This document shows, one piece after another, positions 9,564 to 20,608 of a stretch of 64,000 bases of DNA (positions are counted from its first letter, which is position 1; every line of letters starts with the position of its first letter). The stretch is from Haematobia irritans (taxonomy: Eukaryota > Arthropoda > Insecta > Diptera > Muscidae). The DNA lies in NCBI RefSeq assembly GCF_050003625.1, contig NC_134399.1, positions 150,716,473-150,780,472 on the forward strand, read 5' to 3'. Both the position numbers and the translations under genes were made by a program. The notes below the pieces were generated by a model. The model saw only the letters and a program-made list of their open reading frames with translations. It did no database searches and was not told where the DNA came from.

Positions 9564-10495
9564 AAGGGTGATTTGTTAAGAGCTTGATAACTTTTTTTTT
9601 TAAAAAAACGCATAAAATTTGCAAAATCTCATCGGTTCTTTATTTGAAACGTTAGATTGGTCCATGACATTTACTTTTTGAAGATAATCTCATTTAAATG
9701 TTGACCGCGGCTGCGTCTTAGGTGGTCCATTCGGAAAGTCCAATTTTGGGCAACTTTTTCGAGCATTTCGGCCGGAATAGCCCGAATTTCTTCGGAAATG
9801 TTGTCTTCCAAAGCTGGAATAGTTGCTGGCTTATTTCTGTAGACTTTAGACTTGATGTAGCCCCACAAAAAATAGTCTAAAGGCGTCAAATCGCATGATC
9901 TTGGTGGCCAACTTACCGGTCCATTTCTTGAGATGAATTGTTCTCCGAAGTTTTCCCTCAAAATGGCCATAGAATCGCGAGCTGTGTGGCATGTAGCGCC
10001 ATCTTGTTGAAACCACATGTCAACCAAGTTCAGTTCTTCCATTTTTGGCAACAAAAAGTTTGTTAGCATCGAACGATAGCGATCGCCATTCACCGTAACG
10101 TTGCGTCCAACAGCATCTTTGAAAAAATACGGTCCAATGATTCCACCAGCGTACAAACCACACCACAGTGCATTTTTCGGGATGCATGGGCAGTTCTTGA
10201 ACGGCTTCTGGTTGCTCTTCACTCCAAATGCGGCAATTTTGCTTATTTACGTAGCCATTCAACCAGAAATGAGCCTCATCGCTGAACAAAATTTGTCGAT
10301 AAAAAAGCGGATTTTCTGCCAACTTTTCTAGGGCCCATTCACTGAAAATTCGACGTTGTGGCTCGTTAGTAAGTCTATTCATGATGAAATGTCAAAGCAT
10401 ACTGAGCATCTTTCTCTTTGACACCATGTCTGAAATCCCACGGGATCTGTCAAATACTAATGCATGAAAATCCTAACCTCAAAAGAATCACCCTT
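9564..10495 (-). mobile_element. DD41D Tc1/mariner derivative, copy a
   Basis: A 932-bp element bounded by AAGGGTGATT / AATCACCCTT with TA duplications (9562-9563, 10496-10497). Only the outer ~10 bp are inverted repeats. Between the 5' end and the catalytic domain there is space for only a short leader, so it is an internally deleted derivative that lost the DNA-binding half. It is nearly identical to copies b, c and d. Confidence 0.88.
9671..10382 (-). pseudogene. DD41D transposase catalytic domain, frameshifted
   Basis: It begins ATG...RLTNEPQRRIFSEWALEK, goes straight into FSDEAHFW (first Asp), then QQDGATCHTA (second Asp) and TPLDYFLWGY (third Asp). Forty-one residues separate the last two, the DD41D signature reported for Rosa-like elements. 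Compared with copy d, two bases are missing near 10158 (the TTTGG... region encoding TVWCGLY), shifting the frame in mid-protein. C-terminus ends SRGQHLNEIIFKK. No helix-turn-helix is encoded. Confidence 0.85.
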
Positions 10496-10497
10496 TA

Positions 10498-11065
10498 TTT
10501 GATCTTTACAATTTCCCCCCAAATAGTTCAATATGCGAATAAAATATTAATATTGCCGAAAAGAAAAGAAGAAAAAAAAAACGGAAATGTTAATATTTTA
10601 TGCTATTTTATATATTCCAGAATATATTGATGAAAAAATTACCATATTTTGTTGGTTACAATTTATTTATATTGTCGAATCGAATGTTTATTAAGTGAAA
10701 GTTAATAATATGGAAATTCAAGAAAGCTCATCAGAAAAACATTTGGGAAATTATAATAGAATGGGGGAATACTAACTATGGCATTCAAGACCCCATAAAG
10801 TATACAGTGTGGTCGAAATGTATGGCCAGCGACTTCGGGCTGCTATCATTTCTAAACCGACAGATTTATTCCAGTTAATTTTAAAAATTACAAGCAAATT
10901 AAAAAAGCGACCTCACGAATTGACTTCTTGGTGGTATCGAAACCCTAATGTGTGTTCGATTTCTCTGTAAGTCGAAAATTAGCCTAAGTTTGGAGAAAAC
11001 ATAAAACTGGCGGTCCGCGAATTTACTATAGTTATCAGTCGATTTTTCACCATCGCCTTAAAAAT
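10498..11065. other. No recognised gene
   Basis: AT-rich sequence. CCCCATAAAGTATACAGTG near 10792 is a short match to the HINE terminal block; nothing else is identifiable. Confidence 0.35.
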
Positions 11066-11371
11066 GTTGGTATTGATTCCGAGCCAAAGAAGCGGAGAAT
11101 ACAAGTAAGGATACTTTTAAGAAACAATTCTCTTTTAAATTTAGGTTTTGTGTTCTTGCTTCTAGGAAGCAAATATTAATTTTTCGTTTTTTCAGATTTT
11201 TTCTTCATATGCTATCAAAGTCCTTTAAAAACGAGTTAACGACAACTTTATTTTCCAAATTCAGACTCAACTTCCAGTAGAAATTATGCTATGCTTCAAG
11301 TAAAAAGCGTATTTAAAATAAAGTGTTGAAAACCATGTCCTATATTTGAACGATTTTTTGCTTTGTAGTCC
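11066..11371 (-). repeat. CACTGAAAA MITE, right-half fragment
   Basis: GGTATTGATTCCGAGCCAAA, then CTTTTAAATTTAGGTTTTGT, CTATCAAAGTCCTTTAAA and AACTTCCAGTAGAAATTATG run through to GCTTTGTAGTC. This is the inverted right arm of the MITE at 36761-37415. It ends against DD41D copy b. Confidence 0.7.
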
Positions 11372-11377
11372 CCATCC

Positions 11378-11930
11378 GAAGAGCAACTAGAAGCCGTTCA
11401 AGAACTGCCCATGCATCCCGAAAAATGCACTGTTTGGTGTGGTTTGTACGCTGGTGGAATCATTGGACCGTATTTTTTCAAAGATGCTGTTGGACGCAAC
11501 GTTACGGTGAATGGCGATCGCTATCGTTCGATGCTAACAAACTTTTTGTTTGCCAAAAATGGAAGAACTGAACTTGGTTGACATGTGGTTTCAACAAGAT
11601 GGCGCTACATGCCACACAGCTCGCGATTCTATGGCCATTTTGAGGGAAAACTTCGGAGAACAATTCATCTCAAGAAATGGACCGGTAAGTTGGCCACCAA
11701 GATCATGCGATTTGACGCCTTTAGACTATTTTTTGTGGGGCTACGTCAAGTCTAAAGTCTACAGAAATAAGCCAGCAACTATTCCAGCTTTGGAAGACAA
11801 CATTTCCGAAGAAATTCGGGCTATTCCGGCCGAAATGCTCGAAAAAGTTGCCCAAAATTGGACTTTCCGAATGGACCATCTAAGACGCAGCCGCGGTCAA
11901 CATTTAAATGAAATTATCTTCAAAAAGTAA
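11378..11930 (+). pseudogene. DD41D transposase C-terminal fragment
   Basis: The fragment keeps QQDGATCHTA and TPLDYFLWGY and the normal SRGQHLNEIIFKK end. One extra base near 11549 (TTTGTTTGCC where copies c and d have TTTGTTGCC) shifts the frame, so only the last 126 codons are continuous. It lacks the FSDEAHFW motif and the N-terminus. Confidence 0.82.
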
Positions 11931-12037
11931 ATGTCATGGACCAATCTAACGTTTCAAATAAAGAACCGATGAGATTTTGCAAATTTTATGCGTTTTTTTT
12001 TTTTAAAAAGTTATGAAGCTCTTAACAAATCACCCTT
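11378..12037 (+). mobile_element. DD41D derivative, copy b, 5'-truncated
   Basis: Sequence identical or nearly so to copy d starts inside the gene at GAAGAGCAAC (11378) and runs to the 3' end AATCACCCTT (12037) followed by TA. The 5' end and the first Asp motif are missing. A polyadenylation word AATAAAG lies after the stop (11958). Confidence 0.85.
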
Positions 12038-12899
12038 TATATAGGCCCCATATAAACCGAACCTCAGAATTGTCCTCCACCTCTAAATGTTCCTCAAATA
12101 CCTCAAGAATTCCACTTTCAGACGAATTGGATGAAAACTACGAATTCTAGAACCCCAAGAAATAAAATCGGGAGATCAGTCTATATAGGGGCATGGACCG
12201 ATACGGACCATTTTCGACAGTCCTCTTTATGGTCCTAAAATACCTCCAGATTTTTAATTTCCGGCAAATTTGATAAAAACTATGGATTCTAGAAGCCCGA
12301 TGTATCAGGCTCACTTAGACTATTACCGTTTGCGACATACCTCTCTATGGTCCTAAAATACCTCTAGATTTGCAATTTCAGGCAAATCGGGTAATAAATA
12401 CAGTATATAGAAGCCCAAGAATAAAAATCGTGAGATCGGTCTATATGGGGGCTATACCAAAACATGGACCGATACGGACCATTTTCGACACACCTCTTTA
12501 TGGTCCTAAAATACCTCTAGATTTCCAATTTCAGGGAAATCGGATAGAAAATACAGTTTCTAGACGCCCAAGAAGAAAAATCAGGAGATCGGTCTATATG
12601 GCGGCTATACCAAACCAAGGACCGACACACCTCTTTAAGGTCCAAAAATACTTCCAGATTTTCAATGTCAGGCCAATCGGATAGAAAATACTGTTTATAC
12701 ACGCCCAAGAATAAAAATCGGGAGATCGGTCTATATGGCGGATATACCAAAACATGGACCGATATGGACCATTTTCGACACACCTCTTTATGGTCCTAAA
12801 ATACCTCTAGATGTTCAATTTCAGGCAAATCGGATAGAAAATTTAGTTTCTAGACGCCCAAGAAGCAAAATCGGGAGATCGGTCTATATGAGGACTATA

Positions 12900-14194
12900 A
12901 AGGGTGATACGGTCAAAATTTGGTCAATATAAACTTGACGTATTTCTTTCAATTTTGCATTTAAAAAACCTGAACACCCCTCATTTGAAGGTGTATGTGT
13001 GTAGAATGTTGCTCCTATTTTGATTTTGGAATTCACTCTTCAGTTGTCAAAATACCGTCCAAGCAAGAAGAGCAGCGTATCAAAATTTTGCTGGCGCATC
13101 GCGAAAATCCGAGCTACTCTCACACAAAGCTGGCAAAATCGCTAAAAGTTGCCAAATCAACCGTTACAAATGTAATTAAAGTGTTTGGGGAACGTTTGTC
13201 GACAGCCAGGAAGTCTGGATCGGGGGAAATCGAAAACCGGAAGCCGCTGAGACGACAAAGAGAGTTGCCGATAGTTTCAAGCGAAACCCTAACCTCTCTC
13301 TCCGAGATCCCGCAAATAAGCTGGGTGTATCGTCTACAACCGTGCATCGAGCCAAAAAACGAGCCGGACTATCGACTTACAAGAAGGTAGTGACTCCAAA
13401 TCGCGATGATAAACAAAATACGACGGCCAAAGCGCGATCCCGGAGGCTGTACACGACGATGCTGACGAAGTTTGACTGCGTGGTAATGGGCGACGAAACC
13501 TACGTCAAAGCCGACTACAAGCAGCTTCCGGGACAGAAGTTTTATACGGCAAAAGGAAGGGGAAAGGTAGCAGATATTTTCAAGCACATAAAACTGTTAA
13601 AGTTCGCAAAGAAATATCTGGTTTGGCAAGCCATCTGTACCTGTGGCTTGAAAAGCAGCATTTTCGTAGCTTCCGGGACTGTCAACCAAGAAATTTACGT
13701 GAAAGAGTGTTTGAATAAACGTCTGCTGTCTTTCCTGAAGAATCACGGTTGTTCCGTACTGTTTTGGCCGGATTTGGCATCTTGCCATTACGGTAAAAAG
13801 GCCATGGAGTGGTACGCCGCCAACAACGTGCAGGTGGTTCCCAAGGACAAGAACCCTCCCAACACGCCAGAGCTCCGCCCAATTGAGAAATACTGGGCTA
13901 TTGTCAAGCGGAACCTAAAGAAGACCAAAAAACTGCTAAGGACGAGCAGCAGTTCAAGGCAAACTGGCTTTCTGCGGCGAAGAAGGTGGACAAGGTGGCT
14001 GTACAAAATCTAATGGCAGGTGTCAAGCGTGAGGCCCGGCAATTCGGATTTGGAAAAGCGAAAGCCTAACTGAATATTTTTCCTGAATTTTATACCAATT
14101 GAACTTGAAAAAGAAATTTAATTTGATTTTTTAAATAAACGATTTCACCGATACTCGCGTTTTCCCTTGACCAAATTTTGACCGTATCACCCTT
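12900..14194 (+). mobile_element. DD37E Tc1/mariner element, copy 1
   Basis: A complete 1,295-bp element with perfect 28-bp terminal inverted repeats starting AAGGGTGATACGGTCAAAAT and TA target duplications (12898-12899, 14195-14196). It has an AATAAA word after the gene (about 14135). The outer AAGGGTGAT is shared with the DD41D family although the transposases differ. Confidence 0.93.
13051..14069 (+). pseudogene. DD37E transposase, broken
   Basis: Helix-turn-helix region (SYSHTKLAKSLKVAKSTVTN), a second one lost to frameshift, then the catalytic domain. Asp lies in the VMGDETYVKADYK region, Asp in WPDLASCHYG and Glu in PELRPIEKYW; 37 residues separate the last two, the DD37E spacing known from insect ITm elements (ITmD37E/TRT). 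Compared with copy 2 the start codon is ATA, one G is missing near 13224 so the frame shifts after ~60 residues, and near 13940 it shares with copy 2 a one-base loss that replaces the C-terminal tail. Non-functional. Confidence 0.87.
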
Positions 14195-14636
14195 TACCAA
14201 AACATGGACCGATGAGCACCATTTTCGGCACACCTTTTTATGGTCCTCAAGTACCTCTAGATTTTCAATATCAGGCAAATTGGATAACAACTACGGTCCC
14301 CAAGACCCAAAATCGGAAGTCGGTTTATATGGGGACTATATCAAAACTTGACCCATATAGCCCATCTTCGAACTTGACCTGCCTGCAAACAAAAAACGAA
14401 TCTGTGCCAAATTTCAAAACGATAGCGCCATTATTGAAAGCTGTAGCGTGATTACAACAGACAGACAGATAGACAAACAGACGGACAGACGGACATGCTT
14501 ATATCGTCTTAGAATTTCTCCCTAATCAAGAATATATATACTTTATATAGTCGGAAATCGATATTTCGATGTGTTACACACGGAATGACAAACTTATTAT
14601 ACCCCCGTCACCATTCTATGGTGGTTGGTATAAAAA

Positions 14637-15982
14637 TGAATACTTACGATTGCGAATATCATATAATTTATTTAAGAAATCTGCACACCCACCTATGTTC
14701 ACATAAACTAAATATAATTATTTTTTTTTTTTTGGATAAAAGGCTCTTGTCACCTTCAAAATTTCCTTTCTAATAAAAATTTCATGAAAAATTTAAATCA
14801 TATCTGGTTTTTGCATAAAAACCCAGAAACATTGGTGGCTATAAAGTCACTGAATAAAATTAGCAAACACATTATGACCGCGAGCCTATGTGACTTTGGT
14901 CCTGTGGTCTTTTCTATGAACAGTAGAAAAAACAAAGCCCCCGCTAATACCAGCAGTCAAAAACGTTAGCAACATCAGCAAATGTGGGTTTCATGGCGTT
15001 TGGCTTTTTTGTCTGTGTCATACTGATTATGTCACACCCACACATTCGCAAACTATGTCAAATATTTGAAAAATATTTCTAGAATATCCTCTAAATAACA
15101 CGTGCCAATATTCCTTCAATTCCCCTAAAGCCTGCATGAAAATGTGAAATATATGCGGAATGCTCCCGCAACCATTTCCCCCAAATGAGTCATGTTGCTC
15201 ATTGATTGCGGTCGTTTTGCAAGGCAAATGCAACTCACACACACTTAGGCACTCAGACACATTCGTGCATTCAAAGTCAAAGGACTAAACTAGTGTAGAA
15301 CACCCCATGATATGCATGGTCATAAAGTAAAACAGGGAAATTAGTTTTCATTTATAAACTGGTAGAGCATTTAACCTTCGGCTTCTGTGATATTTTCAAC
15401 ACATTCCCCTGGCAAACGCTGGTCATCTAGCTTCTGTTGCATCTCGGCAAATATTGTAGTTTGCAAAAGCAAACTGACTTCTCTCTCTCGGTCCACTGCC
15501 ATATCCTAGACCGCAACATTTTTTGTTGTTGTTGCAAATTTCCACATCAAATGGCATGTCTGGCATAGAGTACTAACATCGAGTGCCTGGGGCCAATCGA
15601 TGTAATCTGATATTTCTCCATTGTAAACTATTGAAAAATATAGCTTCACTGTTATTGTTTGGATTTTATTACATATTGATGTAGTTCGTTTTCGTTACTG
15701 CACTGCAGGAGTTTATTTTTCGACTATCATGAAATTGCTTCTCTAAAATGTTCTACATTGTGTTGAATTTGAATTTATTTTATGAAAAGTTGCACTAGTG
15801 TGTAGACAAGAGTAACTTGTGTGTTAACAAATTTATTAGAACAAATAAAATGGAATCTCTATATGAATCTACAATGTTCACAACTAGAAATGAACTGTTT
15901 CATAATCTTTGAGTCGGTTTTAAATTCGTTCGTGATTCATGGAGCTTCATAGACCAGTAAGTGAATGGTGAAATTATATGAA
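14637..15982. other. No recognised feature
   Basis: 1.3 kb without transposon ends, tandem repeats or plausible exons. Compared with the surrounding repeats it has normal word diversity, so it is one of the better candidates for unique host DNA here. Confidence 0.45.
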
Positions 15983-17925
15983 AACAAGTATATACGGCCG
16001 TAAGTTCGGCCAGGCCGAAGCTTATGTACCCTCCACCATGGATTGCGTAGAAACTTCTACTGAAGACTGTCATCCACAATCGAATAACTTGGGTTGCGGT
16101 AACACTTGCCGATGGCAAGGTATCTTTAAACTTCCTAACACCGTCTTCTAAATTACAAGGTAGTCCATAGGTAGTATATATTAAACTAAAACTTTTTATT
16201 TCTATAGAAAATTTTGTCAAAAATTTTATTTCTAAAGAAAATATTGTAAAAATTTTATTTCTATAGAAAATTTTGTCAAAATTTTATTTCTATAGAAAAT
16301 TTTTTCCAAATTTTATTTTTTTAGAAAATTTTTTTCCAAATTTTATTTTTTTAGAAAATTTTTTCCAAATTTTACTTCTATAGAAAATGTTGTCAAAATT
16401 TTGTTTTGTCAAAATTTTATTTCTATAGAAACTTTAAACTCAATTATATACGTATTTAATATAATTAAGTTTAAAGTTTCTATAGAAATAAAATTTTGAC
16501 AAAATAAAATTTTGACACCATTTTATATTGAAGTAAAATTAGAAAAAATTTTCTAAAGAAATAAAATTTGGAAAAATTTTCTATAGAGATAAAATTTTGA
16601 CAAAATTTTCTATAGAAATAAAATTTTGACAAAATTTTCTATTTATAAAAATAAAATTTTGACAAAATTTTCTATAGAAATAAAATTTTGACAAAACGTG
16701 GCAACCATGAATATGAACCGATATGGAACAATTTTTGTGTAATTGGGGATCGGCTATGTATAACTATAGACCGATATGGACCAATTTTGGCATGGATATT
16801 AGCGGCCTTATACTAACACCACGTTGCAAATTTCAACCGGATCGGATGAATTTTGCTCCTCCAAGAGGCTCCGGAGATCAAATCTGGTGAACGGTTTATA
16901 TGGGGGCTATATATAATTATGGACCGATATGGACCAATTCTTACGTGTTTATTAGAGACCACATTCTAACACCATGTTCCAAATTTCAACCGGATCGGAT
17001 GAATTTTGCTCCTCCAAGAGGCTCCGGAGTACAAATCTGGGAATCGATTTATATGGGGGCTATATATAATTATGGACCGATATGGACCAATTTTTGTATG
17101 GTCATTAGAGAACATATACCAACACCATGTACCAAATTTTAGCCGGATCAAATGAAATTTGCTTCTCTTAGAGGCTCTGCAAGCCCGATCTGGGGATCGG
17201 TTTATATTGGGGCTATATATAATTATGGACCGATATGGACCAATTTTTGCATTGTTGTTAGAGACCATATAATAACACCATGTACCAAATTTCAGCCAAA
17301 TCGGATGAAATATGCTACTCTTAGAGGCTCCGCAAGTCCGATCTGGGGATCGGTTTATATGGGGGCTATATAATTATGGACCGATATGGACCAATTTTTG
17401 CATGGTTGCCAGATACCTTATACTAACACCATGTACCAAATTCTAGACGGATCGTATGAAATTGGCTTCTCTTAGAGGCTCCGCAAGCTAAATCTGGGGA
17501 TCAGTTTATATGGGGGCTATATATAATTATAGACCGATGTCGACCAATTTTTGCATGGTTGTTAGAGACCATATACTAACACCATGTACCAAATTTCAGC
17601 CAGATCGGATTAAATATGCTACTCTTAGAGGCTCCGTTTATTTGGGGCTATACGTAAAAGTGGACCGATATGGCCCATTTGCAATACCATCCGATCTACA
17701 TCAATAACAACTACTTGTGCCAAGCTTCAAGTCGATAGCTTGTTTCGTTCGGAAGTTAGCGTGATTTCAACAGGCGGACGGTCGGACATGCTTAGATCGA
17801 TTCAGAATTTCACCACGACCCAGAATATATATACTTTATGGGGTCTTAGAGCAATATTTCGATGTGTTACAAACGGAATGACAAAGTTAATATACCCCCC
17901 ATCCTATGATGGAGGGTATAAAAAG
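15983..17925 (+). mobile_element. HINE-A copy 2
   Basis: Complete from AACAAGTATATACGGCCG to GGAGGGTATAAAAA. It contains a large inverted 29-bp array (16195-16700), about six 153-bp units (16740-17640) and the conserved terminal block (17640-17925). The apparent open frames in both strands are the in-frame 51-codon units. Confidence 0.85.
16195..16700. repeat. Inverted 29-bp CTATAGAAA arrays
   Basis: The left arm (16195-16430) repeats ATTTCTATAGAAAATTTTGT; the right arm (16485-16695) repeats the reverse complement. The hinge around 16430-16495 is itself a near-perfect palindrome (CTATAGAAACTTTAAACT ... AGTTTAAAGTTTCTATAG). Other HINE-A copies carry the array in one orientation only. Confidence 0.75.
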
Positions 17926-18195
17926 TTGGCTTCTGACCAAAGATTTTGAATTTCACTTAAAATGTTGTTATGGTTTATGAGAAAAAAGTGTCTTATAAGC
18001 ATGGACATTAGAAAAGTCCTAAAAGAATGTACTTCATAAAAATTAGATTTGAAACATATAGTCTAAAATATTCTTATTCAAAAGAAATTTCAGTAATTTC
18101 ACTATGCGTAAAAATAAAAATAAAATAAACAAGAATAAAATAAATTAAATATTACAATCAAATATATAACAACCGAATATATATATATACTACCA
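17926..18195. other. AT-rich spacer
   Basis: No gene; ends in an (AT)n run near 18176-18192. It precedes a short HINE-A head fragment at 18196-18245 (CTCCACCATGGATTGCG). Confidence 0.4.
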
Positions 18196-18245
18196 AAAGT
18201 TTGACCTGGGTCAATCGTATGTATCCTCCACCATGGATTGCGTAC

Positions 18246-18841
18246 ACTGAAAAAGTATACTGAGTGCCACTTTACACTAATGATTTTGGTATTGATTCCG
18301 AGCCAAAGAAGCAGAGAATTTAAGTAAGGATACCTTTAGGACACAATTCTATTTTCCATTTGAGTTTTGTGTACTTGATACAAGAAAAAAAAATTAAATT
18401 ATTTGTTTTTTTTTCTTCATGTGCTTTCAAAGTCCTTTAAAAGCGTTTTAACGAGTACAAAATATGCTATTTTCGAATTAAAAAAGGTTTTTAACATATA
18501 GTGTTGAAAGTCCTTTTTTTGAATGTTATTTCGCTTTGTAGTCAAGATGCAAAAAGACAACAAATTTTACGATGATTGGCTTAAGTTTAATGAATTTTTC
18601 GGAACTGTTAAGCCCAGTTGACCTTTATCAATCAAACTTTTCTTTGGAGTAAAGATACCCATTTTAAGTCGAATCATTTAACTATAAAGACAAAACAACT
18701 TCATTGAAAAGTTTATCGACTTTTGGACAAGCAGAAAAACTTTATATAAGACAACTGCGTCTTATATACTAAGAAAATTTCGCATTCGAATTTTAGGAAC
18801 AAAAATTCTTTAGTTGTATGACGGTAGTATTTTTAGAGTAC
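18246..18841 (+). mobile_element. CACTGAAAA MITE, diverged long copy
   Basis: It starts TA-CACTGAAAAAGTATAC and contains the family landmarks in inverted order, GGTATTGATTCCGAGCCAAA, CTTTCAAAGTCCTTTAAA and GCTTTGTAGTCAAGATGC, ending with a degenerate copy of the end (TTTTTAGAGTA). It sits inside a HINE-A head fragment and is followed at once by an irritans mariner. Confidence 0.6.
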
Positions 18842-18850
18842 ACAGTTCTA

Positions 18851-20082
18851 ACAGGTTGGCTGATAAGTCCCCGGTCTAACAAAGAAAAACACATTTTTTT
18901 TGTCAAAATTCATTTTTATTATTCAACATAGTTCCCTTCAAGAGCGATACAACGATTATAACGACCTTCCAACTTTTTGATACCATTTTGGTAATACTCC
19001 TTCGGTTTTGCCTCAAAATAGGCCTCAGTTTCGGCGATCACCTCTTCATTGCAGCCAAATTTTTTCCTTGCTAGCATCCTTTTGAGGTCTGAGAACAAGA
19101 AAAAGTCGCTGGAGGCCAGATCTGGAAAATACGGTGGGTAGGGAAGCAACTCGAAGCCCAATTCATGACTTGTGACACGGTGCGTTGTCTTGGTGGAAAA
19201 ACACTTTTTTCTTCTTAATATGGGGCCGTTTTGCCGCGATTTCGACCTTCAAACGCTGCAATAACACCATATAATAGTCACTGTTGATGGTTTTTCCCTT
19301 CTCAAGATAATCGATAAAAATTATTCCATGCGCATCCCAAAAAACAGAGGCCATTACTTTGCCATCGGACTTTTGAGTCTTTCAACGCTTCGGAGATGGT
19401 TGACCGGTCGCTGTCCGCTCAGCCGACTGTGGATTGGACTCAGGAGTCATGTTTCATCCATTGTCACATATCGACGGAAAAACTCGGGTGTATTACGAGT
19501 TAACAGCTGCAAACACCGCTCAGAATCATCAACACGTTGTTGTTTTGGTCAAATGTGAGCTCGCGCGGCTCCCATTTTGCACAGGGCTTCCGCATATCCA
19601 AATATTGATGAATGATATGACCAACACGTTCCTTTGATATCTTCAATGCCTCTGCTATCTCGATCAACTTCATTTTACGGTCATTCAAAATCATTTTGTG
19701 GATTTTTTGATGTTTTCGTCGGTAACCACCTCTTTCGGGAGTCCATTGCGTTCACCGTCCTCCGTGTTCATTTCACCACCCTTGAATTTTGCATACCAAT
19801 CAATTATTGTTGATTTCCCTGGGGCAGAGTCCTCATTATTAAGCCAAGTTTTTGCTTCCACCGTATTTTTCCCCTTCAGAAAACAGTATTTTATCAAAAC
19901 ACGAAATTCCTTTTTTCCATTTTTTCCACAATAACAAAAGTTGCTTCACAAAAGACGCTCTATCTCACAAACTATTTGACTTACAGCCGTCAAATTTTGA
20001 CACGAATCATGTGAAGGTTCGTACCATTTAATACTAGCGACGCCATCTATGTGTCAGACCAGGGACTTATCAGCCAACCTGT
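18851..20082 (-). mobile_element. Irritans mariner copy 2, full length
   Basis: 1,232 bp with both terminal inverted repeats (27 bp, ACAGGTTGGCTGATAAGTCC..., one mismatch) and TA duplications (18849-18850, 20083-20084). The 5' side carries the GACGCCATCTATGTGTCAGA segment typical of Himar1-type ends. Confidence 0.93.
18919..19934 (-). pseudogene. Mariner transposase, multiply frameshifted
   Basis: All parts of a ~345-residue transposase can be traced: an N-terminal helix-turn-helix piece (IKYCFLKGKNTVEAKTW), second helix-turn-helix (IEIAEALKISKERVGHIIHQ), WDAHGIIFIDYLEKGKT, HQDNAPCH and ASSDFF, and the normal C-terminal LEGRYNRCIALEGNYVE. They lie in several frames. About 25 bp encoding the stretch after HQDNAPCHKS is deleted (near 19170), VTMDETW is interrupted by a small deletion near 19447, and the linker is shifted near 19545. 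A dead copy with complete ends. Confidence 0.87.
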
Positions 20083-20132
20083 TACTAAAGATTGTCATCC
20101 AGCAAAAGCCAATTCTGGGTGTCGGTTGCTAT

Positions 20133-20296
20133 GTACACTAATAGAAAAAATCATGTTCCTCAATCATGAACGGACGGCGACAAAATGAAACAGAAACGTT
20201 CATAACAAATGAAAACGGAACGTTCACGATTTCGTCCACGGGCGTTCACGAATTCATGAACGGCTTTCGTTTTTCTTTGATCATGAAAAGTCTTAA
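20133..20296 (+). repeat. TACACTAATAGAAAAA repeat, partial
   Basis: ACACTAATAGAAAAAATC and then ACGGACGGCGACAAAATGAA, CGTCCACGGGCGTTCACGA and TCTTAAAATAA are the inverted counterpart of 57830-57993. Homology stops after CTTAAAATAA, before the tRNA-like part of the other copy. Confidence 0.7.
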
Positions 20297-20375
20297 AATA
20301 ACCCAGCAAAAAAATTTGGAAGTTCTTCCAAAGGCACAACTTTAAAAGCACTTCCAGAAGATGCACTCCCAATGA
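20297..20375 (+). repeat. CCAGCAAAAAA repeat fragment
   Basis: CCCAGCAAAAAAATTTGGAA followed by CACTTCCAGAAG resembles segments at 59018-59165, 60156-60360 and, inverted, 62163-62335. Probably a SINE body or tail; no promoter is visible here. Confidence 0.4.
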
Positions 20376-20608
20376 TTTTTATACCCTGCGACACACTGTG
20401 GAACAGGGTATTATAAGTTAGTGCATATGTTTGCAACACCCAGAAGGAGACGAGATAGACACATGGTGTCGATATAGCCATGTCCGTCTGTCCGTGAACA
20501 CATTTTTGTAACCAAGGGATTAGGTAGTAATTTAAGCCCAATCGACTTCGAATTTGGCACAAGTATGTGTTTTGGTTCAAAATAGAACCCTATTGATTTT
20601 GGAAGGAA
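20376..20608 (-). mobile_element. HINE-B copy 1, terminal block only
   Basis: TTATACCCTGCGACACACTG...CAGGGTATTATAA hairpin, GTTTGCAACACCCAGAAGG, CCATGTCCGTCTGTCCGTGA and AATAGAACCCTATTGATTTT define the HINE-B end. The array and far end are missing; a fossil mariner follows. Confidence 0.75.

Larger units (their letters stand above)
12040..14636 (+). mobile_element. HINE-C copy 2 with nested DD37E element
   Basis: Units of ~140-152 bp (GGTCTATATGGGGGCTATAC, GGACCGATACGGACCATTTT, TATGGTCCTAAAATACCTCT) run from 12040 and resume after the DD37E element at 14197. The terminal block (14440-14636) has CGTCTTAGAATTTCTCCCT, CTTTATATAGTCGG and the end hairpin closing ...GGTGGTTGGTATAAAAA. Removing the DD37E element and one TA restores a normal CTATACCAAAACATGG unit. 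Confidence 0.85.
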
